In this document: in pieces, positions 36,332-43,530 of the stretch
Layout: every line of letters starts with the position of its first letter
Numbering within the stretch: position 1 is the first letter of the stretch
From: Chamaea fasciata
Taxonomy: Eukaryota; Chordata; Aves; Passeriformes; Sylviidae
NCBI GenBank assembly: GCA_029207755.1
Contig: JARCOQ010000006.1
Coordinates: forward strand, 24,758,022-24,822,021
DNA: 64,000 nucleotides
Reading direction: 5' to 3'
Program-made: the position numbers and the translations under genes
Notes under the pieces: generated by a model
What the model was told of the DNA's origin: nothing
The model's database searches: none
The model's input: the letters and a program-made list of their open reading frames with translations, nothing else

Positions 36332-39300
36332 TCACCCCAAAACAAGGTCCCCTTGAGGTATGCATCGGGTCTCTCCATCCTTTTGCATCACCCACCAGGT
36401 GCAACCTGGTCCCTGAGCGAAGACAACCCCACGGATGGGATTGTCTTTGCTGGAGGCAGGATTAATCCAAACAGTTTTTCCCAGCATACCTCTCATGTGT
36501 ACCACTGGAACCTTATCTCCGTCTGTCTTTTGCAAGGGCTCAGATTGGGCAGGACCTGCTCGGTTGGTGGAACCTCGAGTGTTCACCAACCAGGTGGCCT
36601 TTGCTAAATTAGTATCCCAATTCTTAAAGGTTCCCCCACCCAGTGCTTTCAAGGTAGTTTTAAGCAGGCCATTGCACCGTTCAACTTTCCCGGCCGCTGG
36701 TGCATGATAAGGAATATGGTACACCCACTCAATGCCATGTTCTCTAGCCCAGGTGCTTATAAGACTATTCTTGAAATGAGTCCCATTGTCCGACTCGATT
36801 CCCTCAGGGGTGCCATGTCTCCACAGGACTTGTTTTTCCAGGCCCAGGATGGTGTTCCGGGCAGTAGCATGAGGCACAGGGTAGGTCTCCAACCATCCAG
36901 TGGTGGCTTCCACTATGGTTAGCACATAACGCTTGCCCTGGCGGGTTTGGGGAAGGGTGATGTAGTCAATCTGCCAGGCTTCCCCATATTTATATTTGGA
37001 CCACCGCCCACCATACCATAAGGGCTTCACCCGCTTGGCTTGCTTGATTGCAGCACATGTCTCACAGTCATGGATAACCTGAGAAATACTGTCCATGGTT
37101 AAATCCACCCCTCGATCTCGGGCCCACTTATAGGTGGCATCTCTGCCCTGATGACCTGAGGCATCATGGGCCCATCGAGCTAGGAACAACTCTCCCTTGT
37201 GTTGCCAATCTAAATCTATCTTTGACACTTCTATCTTGGCAGCCTGATCTACCTGCTTGTTGTTTTGGTGTTCCTCATTAGCCCGACTCTTGGGAACATG
37301 GGCATCTACATGGCGGACTTTCACAGGTAGCTTCTCTACACGAGTGGCAACGTCTTTCCATTCATCAGCAGCCCAGATTGGTTTTCCTCTACGCTGCCAG
37401 TTGGCCTTTTTCCACCTTTCCAGCCAGCCCCACAGAGCATTGGCTACCATCCACGAATCAGTGTAGAGGTAGAGCTTTGGCCACTTCTCTCTTTCAGCAA
37501 TGTCAAGGGCTAATTGAACAGCTTTGAGTTCAGCAAGCTGACTTGATCCCCCGTCTCCTTCAGTGGCTTCTGCAACCTGTCGTGTGGGGCTCCATACGGC
37601 TGCTTTCCACTTACGGTTCATTCCCACGATGCGACAGGAACCATCAGTGAAAAGAGCGTAGTGTGTTTCTTCTGCTGGCAGTTGGTTGTATGGAGGAGCT
37701 TCTTCAGCTCGTGTCACTTGCTCCTCTTCGTCCATGAAACCGAAGTTTTCTCCTTCCGGCCAGTTTGTAATTATCTCCAAAATCCCAGGGCGATTTGGGT
37801 TTCCAATACAGGCACGCTGTGTGATGAGGGCAGTCCATTTGCTCCATGTGGCATCGGTGGCATGGTGCGTGGAGGGAGCCTTTCCTTTAAACATCCACCC
37901 CAGCACTGGTAGTCGGGGTGCCAAGAGGAGTTGTGCTTCTGTGCCAATCACTTCTGAGGTGGCTTGAACTCCTTCATAGGCGGCCAAGATCTCCTTCTCT
38001 GTGGGAGTGTAGTTGGCTTCAGATCCTCTGTAACTTCGACTCCAGAATCCCAGTGGTCGGCCTCGGGTCTCCCCTGGCACCTTCTGCCAAAGGCTCCAGG
38101 ACAAACCGTTGTTCCCGGCTGCAGAATAAAGCACATTCTTCACATCTGGTCCCGTCCTGACTGGGCCAAGGGCTACTGCATGAGCAATCTCCTGCTTGAT
38201 CTGGGCAAAGGCTTGTTGCTGTTCAGGGCCCCAGTGGAAATTGTTTTTCTTGCGGGTAACCAGGTAGAGAGGGCTCACGATCTGACTGTACTCAGGAATG
38301 TGCATCCTCCAAAAACCTATGGCTCCTAGGAAAGCTTGTGTTTCCTTTTTGCTGGTCGGTGGAGACATTGCTGTGATCTTATCAATGACCTCAGTGGGGA
38401 TCTGCCGCCGTCCATCTTGCCACTTTACTCCCAGGAACTGGATCTCTCTGGCAGGTCCCTTGACTTTGCTCTTCTTGATGGCAAACCCGGCTTTCAGCAA
38501 AATCTGGATGATCCTCTCTCCTTTCTCGAACACTTCAGCTGCAGTCTTTCCCCACACAATGATGTCATCAATGTACTGTAGATGTTCCGGAGCCTCACCT
38601 TTCTCCAGTGCAGCCTGGATCAGCCCATGGCAGATGGTGGGGCTGTGTTTCCACCCCTGGGGCAGCCGGTTCCAGGTGTACTGCACACCCCTCCAGGTGA
38701 AAGCAAACTGAGGCCTGCATTCTGCAGCTAGAAGAATGGAGAAAAATGCATTGGCAATGTCAATAGTGGCATACCACCTCGCTGCCTTGGACTCCAGCTC
38801 GTACTGAAGTTCCAGCATGTCCGGCACAGCAGCGCTCAACGGTGGAGTCACTTCATTCAATGCACGATAGTCCACAGTCAGTCTCCATTCTCCATCAGAC
38901 TTGCGCACAGGCCAGATGGGGCTGTTGAAGGGTGAGTGGGTTTTGCTGACCACCCCTTGGCTCTCCAGCTCACGGATCATCTTGTGGATGGGGATCACGG
39001 CGTCCCGATTTGTCCGATACTGCCGACGGTGCACTGTCGAGGTGGCAACAGGTACTTGTTGTTCTTCTACCTTCAGGAGTCCCACTGCAGATGGGTTCTC
39101 TGATAGTCCCGGCAAGGTGTTCAACTGCTTAATGTTCTCTGTCTCCACAGCAGCTATTCCAAAAGCCCATCTGAGTCCTTTAGGGTCTTTATAATATCCA
39201 TTCCTGAGGAAGTCTATGCCCAGAATACATGGAGCCTCTGGGCCGGTCACAATCGGAAGTTTCTGCCACTCCTTCCTGGTCAGGCTCACCTCGGCTTCAA

Positions 39301-39508
39301 CCAGAGTCAGTTCCTGTGATCCCCCCGTCACCCCGGCAATGGAAATCGGTTCTGCCCCCACATGTCCTGATGGCATTAGAGTACACTGCGACCCAGTATC
39401 TACTAAAGCTTCATATTTTTGTGGCTCTGATGTGCCAGGCCATCGAATCCACACAGTCCAAAAAACCCGATTTTCCCGTGCCTCTTCCTGGCTAGAGGCA
39501 GGGCCCCT
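36332..39508 (-). CDS. pol: Pol polyprotein (protease, reverse transcriptase, RNase H, integrase), -1 frame to gag
   Basis: The open frame runs from after a TAG at 39511-39509 to a stop at 36332, about 1058 codons, with no ATG near its start. It is therefore expected as a Gag-Pol fusion. Numbering from the GTG at 39454: protease active site DTGS at 19-22, with a later ILGIDFL strand. Reverse transcriptase spans about 130-345, with catalytic D232 and YIDD at 294-297. A connection region follows that keeps the look of a decayed RNase H (to about 500). RNase H has D604, E642, D666 and D736. Integrase has an HHCC zinc site (H763, H768, C797, C800) and a DD35E triad (D830, D889, E925). All expected catalytic residues are present. 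No dUTPase domain is seen after integrase. The 5' end overlaps gag by 106 nt. Confidence 0.96.
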   Translation of the reverse strand, partial: RGPASSQEEARENRVFWTVWIRWPGTSEPQKYEALVDTGSQCTLMPSGHVGAEPISIAGVTGGSQELTLVEAEVSLTRKEWQKLPIVTGPEAPCILGIDFLRNGYYKDPKGLRWAFGIAAVETENIKQLNTLPGLSENPSAVGLLKVEEQQVPVATSTVHRRQYRTNRDAVIPIHKMIRELESQGVVSKTHSPFNSPIWPVRKSDGEWRLTVDYRALNEVTPPLSAAVPDMLELQYELESKAARWYATIDIANAFFSILLAAECRPQFAFTWRGVQYTWNRLPQGWKHSPTICHGLIQAALEKGEAPEHLQYIDDIIVWGKTAAEVFEKGERIIQILLKAGFAIKKSKVKGPAREIQFLGVKWQDGRRQIPTEVIDKITAMSPPTSKKETQAFLGAIGFWRMHIPEYSQIVSPLYLVTRKKNNFHWGPEQQQAFAQIKQEIAHAVALGPVRTGPDVKNVLYSAAGNNGLSWSLWQKVPGETRGRPLGFWSRSYRGSEANYTPTEKEILAAYEGVQATSEVIGTEAQLLLAPRLPVLGWMFKGKAPSTHHATDATWSKWTALITQRACIGNPNRPGILEIITNWPEGENFGFMDEEEQVTRAEEAPPYNQLPAEETHYALFTDGSCRIVGMNRKWKAAVWSPTRQVAEATEGDGGSSQLAELKAVQLALDIAEREKWPKLYLYTDSWMVANALWGWLERWKKANWQRRGKPIWAADEWKDVATRVEKLPVKVRHVDAHVPKSRANEEHQNNKQVDQAAKIEVSKIDLDWQHKGELFLARWAHDASGHQGRDATYKWARDRGVDLTMDSISQVIHDCETCAAIKQAKRVKPLWYGGRWSKYKYGEAWQIDYITLPQTRQGKRYVLTIVEATTGWLETYPVPHATARNTILGLEKQVLWRHGTPEGIESDNGTHFKNSLISTWAREHGIEWVYHIPYHAPAAGKVERCNGLLKTTLKALGGGTFKNWDTNLAKATWLVNTRGSTNRAGPAQSEPLQKTDGDKVPVVHMRGMLGKTVWINPASSKDNPIRGVVFAQGPGCTWWVMQKDGETRCIPQGDLVLG

Positions 39509-41289
39509 CTAGCACTGGTTATTATTCCCTTCTTGGACATACATGGTAGAGGTTCCTTTGAGGGAATCTGACACAGCATTCCCACCTCCGTAATACCTGG
39601 CAGCTTGCTCATGGAGGCTGAGGCTACCTTCATTCTAGTGGAACTCCCTCTGTTAGCATTTCTCTCCTTGAGCTCACGTACCCGTGCTGCCAGGACAGAA
39701 GTAGGTTTCCCATGCCACGCTCCCATGTCCTCCCCATGGTCCCGCAGATAAAACCACAGGTCAGCTCGAGGGGTGTACCCTCTCTCTCTCGCTGGGGGAT
39801 GTTGGGCTCTGATTCTGGGGCCTGTGACTCGCACCGGTGCTACATGGGAACTGTTCCTTCTCATCTCCTCTCTCACCTCCTTTATCTCCTCTTTGAGTTC
39901 CTTCACCACCGCAGAGACATGAGCCTGCATTGGGCCACTGATCATACTTTCATAATTTCTGAGCTTGTTGGCAACAGAACCCACTGTCTCTCGGTTATCC
40001 TCGGCATTAATTGTTGCGATGAATGTGGCGTATTGGGATGGTCCATGAGTTGCCAGATTCCACAACATGTGCCCTGTGCATTTAACCTTGTCGGGGTCAT
40101 TATCATGCTGTCCGGTCCTCCCAAAAAGTACTTCCAATACTGCCACTTCTCTCAACTGTTGGATTCCTTCCTCAAGGGTCTTCCATCGCATTCTATTGTT
40201 GTGCTCTTGCATTCTGTCTCTGTGGACAAATCTCTCTCTCACACTCATTAGAAGTCGTTCCCAAAGGGGAAGGGGCCTTTGCTCTCTTACAAATACCTGA
40301 TTTATACCTGAGTCCTGGGTCAAGGGTCCCAAATTCCTTGCTTCAGCACTATCCAGTTGCACACCTGTACCCATAAGGTCCCAGACTCGAAGTAGCCAGG
40401 CTGTATAAGCCTCACGTCCTCGTCGTGCAATATCTTTTTGCAGATTACGTAGACTTTCATATGTCAGGGACTCAGTGATGATCTCAACCTGTGGCTCTTC
40501 TGTGGGCTGTGAGGACCCTCCTTTCTTACCCTTAATATCAGGATCTGACGATTTCACTTTACACTTCCTTGTTTCCACAGGGGCGACTGCTGCTGGCTGT
40601 GGCTGCCCTTGTGGTTCAGCTGGAACCTGGACAGTTGTAACATCTGTGGGTTCCACTGCTGCACTATCAGTCTCTGCCTTCTCGGGGCAGGGGAAGGGTT
40701 TTTCATGAGCTGGGGAAATGTACTCTTTCAGCATTTGGCCTATCTCTTTTACCAGAACCTCAACCCAATCCGGGTGGGTCCTTTCTGAGGCAGGCTGTGG
40801 GGCAGAGTCAGGCTCTGGGGTATCATCCCTATTCTGTGGGGTAGGTATCAGGGTGGTTATCCAGGTCAATCTTCCCTTATCTCTGAATGCTAAATAGAAT
40901 ATGCCTATTAGCAGCACCAGCCATTGTATGATATCATTAGCATTCAGAGAAGATTTAAACCCTTCAAAAACTGGTGGGGCAGACCCAAAGAGATGGGTAA
41001 AGGGTTGGGAAAAAGAAACTTCCCCCGGTGTCATTTCCTCACAGTAGGTACCATTGTTAAAGTAACTCCAAAAACACACAGTTAGTGTACGATAGCCCTG
41101 AATCCATGTGCCTGCCTTCCAGAGGAAATTAAAAATCCATGAGTTCTTCACCTTATTAAGCCATAAAATAAACTGGATGACAGTCACAGTAGCCTTAGTT
41201 ATAGGGCCCATGTTTAGATAAGGGCCTGCAAATGGAAGGAATACAGCCACAACCACATGCCACCCAAACCAGGCTAAGTTAGACCACAT
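39403..41289 (-). CDS. gag: Gag polyprotein with a hydrophobic N-terminal region
   Basis: 628 codons from the ATG at 41289. A longer frame exists, but it would need a TTG start at 41328. Residues 1-75 are unusually hydrophobic, with likely membrane segments at about 8-28 and 31-45 and an aromatic-rich stretch at 50-75. Another strong segment lies at about 118-136. An NGT sequon is at 79-81. Residues 150-275 are proline-, glutamate- and lysine-rich. Residues 275-455 look like the helical capsid part ('LTYESLRNL', 'WLLRVWD', 'PLWERLLMSVRERF'). Residues 458-478 form a charged coiled-coil-like helix. The C-terminus is basic, with no CCHC zinc knuckle. No PTAP or PPxY budding motif was found in this frame. 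The structural role is inferred from position upstream of protease and from the capsid-like segment. Confidence 0.9.
   Translation of the reverse strand: MWSNLAWFGWHVVVAVFLPFAGPYLNMGPITKATVTVIQFILWLNKVKNSWIFNFLWKAGTWIQGYRTLTVCFWSYFNNGTYCEEMTPGEVSFSQPFTHLFGSAPPVFEGFKSSLNANDIIQWLVLLIGIFYLAFRDKGRLTWITTLIPTPQNRDDTPEPDSAPQPASERTHPDWVEVLVKEIGQMLKEYISPAHEKPFPCPEKAETDSAAVEPTDVTTVQVPAEPQGQPQPAAVAPVETRKCKVKSSDPDIKGKKGGSSQPTEEPQVEIITESLTYESLRNLQKDIARRGREAYTAWLLRVWDLMGTGVQLDSAEARNLGPLTQDSGINQVFVREQRPLPLWERLLMSVRERFVHRDRMQEHNNRMRWKTLEEGIQQLREVAVLEVLFGRTGQHDNDPDKVKCTGHMLWNLATHGPSQYATFIATINAEDNRETVGSVANKLRNYESMISGPMQAHVSAVVKELKEEIKEVREEMRRNSSHVAPVRVTGPRIRAQHPPARERGYTPRADLWFYLRDHGEDMGAWHGKPTSVLAARVRELKERNANRGSSTRMKVASASMSKLPGITEVGMLCQIPSKEPLPCMSKKGIITSARGALPLARKRHGKIGFFGLCGFDGLAHQSHKNMKL
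39460..39466 (-). promoter_or_regulatory. Candidate gag-pol frameshift site
   Basis: In the gag frame the sequence reads ggg-ttt-ttt-gga, so the candidate heptamer is G TTT TTT. It is the most slippery run in the 106-nt window where gag and pol overlap (39403-39508). It does not fit the X-XXY-YYZ rule exactly, because the first base is G. C AAA AAT at about 39416-39422 is a weaker alternative. The need for a -1 shift follows directly from the frame offset. Confidence 0.45.
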
Positions 41290-41393
41290 GATGCAGCCTA
41301 ATGAGGTTTTTATATCCAACGCACACAAAAGAAAGTACTAGGTTAGTTAAGAACTGCTATTTCTCTTCCCTTTTCTTTTCTCAGTGCCCTCAA

Positions 41394-41411
41394 GCCCCAC
41401 GTTGGGCGCCA
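41394..41411 (-). other. Primer binding site, tRNA-Lys(1,2) type
   Basis: The minus-strand sequence TGGCGCCCAACGTGGGGC is 18 nt long and lies 5 nt inside the 5' LTR. It equals the known binding site for the 3' end of tRNA-Lys(1,2), used for example by Mason-Pfizer monkey virus and foamy viruses. It primes minus-strand DNA synthesis. No mismatch to the 18-nt site is visible. Confidence 0.95.
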
Positions 41412-41416
41412 AAATC

Positions 41417-42085
41417 TGTCTTGGTTTAGGAAGACAGGTATCTGCTAGGTAAAATTACAATCAGAGGCTCTTTGGCAAAGATTTGGGAAATAGGAATAGC
41501 AGTTCTTTACTAGTATGTAATACAAAGCAAACAAACACAAAAAAAACTCCCCCCCCACCAAACAACTACAGCATTAATGACAAATGACAACAGTACCAAG
41601 AACCTTGAGGGCTTTGTTTCACAAAACCCAGGGCAGTTTGGTTTCGGTGTCCCTGCAGGATCCTCAGAGCACCAAGCTGGAACAGTGGAAAAGTCCCGGG
41701 CTGGTAGCTGGGATGGCAGGGTGTCCCGGCAGGCAGGGGCAGGATGTCCCGGCAGCGCAGGGGGTGCAGGGTCACGCTGCAGCAAGAGGAGCAGCGCCGA
41801 AGGAGCCGAAGGCGAGGCAGAAAAGCGGCCCAGCTTCTGCTCGGCGTGCTTTGCGGCGGCTGAGATCCTCGAGGAGCGGCCGACACGCGTCTCCCGAACG
41901 CCGGAAGCAGAAAAGCACGCAGCTGCCTCAAGCTGTGTCTTTTACCTGCGTTATCTCCCCCTTCCACCTTTTGTCCATCTCTTTGTTTCAGCCAAGCACT
42001 CTCAAGTATCCAACACCCGGTCCCCTTGGCAACCCGTGGGGAAAAAATTCCCCAGAGAAAGAAGGAACAAACCCAACCCCCAACA
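41417..42085 (-). repeat. 5' LTR of the provirus
   Basis: 669 bp, the partner of the 3' LTR with three differences (41585, 41756, 41921). One difference is a CpG/TpG pair (35720/41585). The variant polyadenylation signal AGTAAA lies at 41506-41511 (minus strand), leaving an R/U5 end of roughly 90 nt or less. I did not find a convincing TATA box. Transcription of gag-pol would run leftwards from here. The plus-strand LTR end 'tgtcttggtttagg' directly borders the primer site region. Confidence 0.97.
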
Positions 42086-42090
42086 TTACT
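42086..42090. repeat. Target site duplication, right (ttact)
   Basis: Partner of 35547-35551, with one mismatch of five. Confidence 0.6.
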
Positions 42091-42871
42091 ATTAACCAAA
42101 CTGCCTTTCTCTCAAATCCTTTCACATCTATTATTGTGTTTATACTCTATCCCAAGATTTTCTGTGAGACAGGAAGTTTCTTAGAGTATTGAGAAACGCA
42201 ACGATGCATTCTTGAAAAAAGCTAGAAGAGAGGTTGAGCTACAATTTTCTTATCTGTTTCCCAGATGCTTCAAGAAATTAGTCATCTGTAAGAGGACCAA
42301 TTCTATATTTTCCTTAAAGAAAGAAAACAGTGAACTCAAGTATCAATGTATTTGAAAGCTCTCTGGCTGAACAATTTCAATAGTCCAGCATAATTTTTTG
42401 CCTGAGCACAGAGGAGGACTTCTGAAGAGGACTACAATTCTGTGATTCTATAACTTCTGCTCTAAGCATCTCATAAAATGAGGGAGGATTTGAGAGGAGT
42501 TTCTAAGAAATCACAGCTTTAAGAAGAAGAGGTAATATAAGGAAATGCACACCAAAGAAAGCAAATATGGTTTCTGAACTCATTTCCAGCCTAACACTTT
42601 GTCATGAACACTTGTCCTGTGCATTTTCTAATTTTTTTACAACTCAACAACTTAATATTTAATTCAACACTTTCCAGGAGCTCCAAAACCTCATTCTAGG
42701 AAGGGTCCCTTTTACTGATAGTGTCAACACACACCCAATCTTCAGTTCCTGAGATATGGTTCATCTGAAATCCTCATGCAACCCCATTTTCAGTTTGAGC
42801 AAGCACCTAATATCCTATAAGCACAGAGTTCTGATTCATTTTCCAACAGTTTTTCATGTCTCCTTAATCCA
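42091..42871. other. Non-coding DNA between the provirus and a CR1 copy
   Basis: No gene. A possible very short CR1 tail ('acaattctgtgattctataac') lies at 42434-42454, but too little is left to be sure. Confidence 0.4.
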
Positions 42872-43530
42872 GAATCACACAATTATTTAGGTTGGAAAAG
42901 ACCTCTAAGATTGAGTCCAGCTTTTGACTGATCACTACCTTGTCAATTAAACCACAGTGCCACAGTCACTTGTTGGACACCTCAAGGGATGGTGACTCCA
43001 CCTCCTTCCTGGGCAGCCCATTTCAGTGCCTAACAATCTTTTCTATGAAGAAATTCTTCTTGATATCCAACATGAACCTCTCATCCTGTTGCACTTATGG
43101 AAGGTGCACTTGATCCCTGCATCCAGATCATCACTAATGATATAAAACAGGACTGACCCCAATACTGACCCATGGGGAACACCACTAATGGCCTCCCGGC
43201 AACTGGATGTGACACCCCTCACTAACACTCTCTGGGCCCAGACATCTAGCCAGTTTTTAACCCAGCAAAAAGTGTACTTGTCCAAAAGCCATCAGCTGCC
43301 TACTTTTCCTGGAGGATGGCGTGGGAGACAGTATCAAAGCCTTTGCTGGAGTCCATGTAGACTACATCCACAGCCTTTGTCATTCACCAGGTGGGTCACC
43401 TGGTCATAAAAAGGAGATCAGGTTGGTCAGGCAGGACCTGCCCTTCCTAAACATGTGCTGGCTGGGCCTGATCCCCTGGTTGCCCTGTATGTGCCTTGTG
43501 ATCCCACTCAACATGTTCTGTTCCATATAG
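42872..43530 (-). mobile_element. CR1 LINE fragment with an internal deletion
   Basis: Read on the minus strand, 43530-43100 is CR1 reverse transcriptase sequence, and 43090-42872 is the 3' UTR end ('gaagaatttcttcatagaaaag', 'gggctgcccaggaaggagg', 'caaaagctggactcaatc', 'gaggtcttttccaacctaaat'). The two parts join near 43095 without the several hundred bases that normally lie between them (end of ORF2 and start of the UTR). The copy is dead. Confidence 0.88.
43100..43530 (-). pseudogene. CR1 reverse transcriptase fragment
   Basis: A partial open frame reads NWLDVWAQRVLVRGVTS, then GVPHGSVLGSVLFYI and DDLDAGIKCT. This matches the CR1 RT palm motif that is normally GVPQGSVLGPVLF. The frame then runs into 3' UTR sequence at the deletion joint. 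The FADDT catalytic motif, which should follow, has been lost in the deletion. No functional product is possible. Confidence 0.88.

Larger units (their letters stand above)
35552..42085 (-). mobile_element. Young full-length ERV-L-like endogenous retrovirus (LTR-gag-pol-LTR)
   Basis: A complete provirus of 6534 bp read on the minus strand. Its order is 5' LTR (42085-41417), a 5-nt spacer, a tRNA-Lys primer binding site, a leader of about 100 nt, gag, pol in the -1 frame, a 111-nt untranslated stretch with a purine-rich tract, and the 3' LTR (36220-35552). The LTRs have identical length and differ at three positions of 669. Both coding frames are uninterrupted. There is no env and no room for one: pol ends 111 nt before the LTR. 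An ERV-L-like (class III) assignment is inferred from RT signatures, lack of env and 5-bp duplications. The lysine primer site and the absence of a dUTPase domain differ from the mammalian ERV-L elements I know of. Confidence 0.96.

Noticed and set aside
36435..40708. Many plus-strand frames of 60-180 codons across the provirus
   Set aside because: They are antisense shadows of the intact minus-strand gag and pol frames.
42434..42454. Possible CR1 tail
   Set aside because: Only about 20 bases resemble a CR1 end, which is too short to call.
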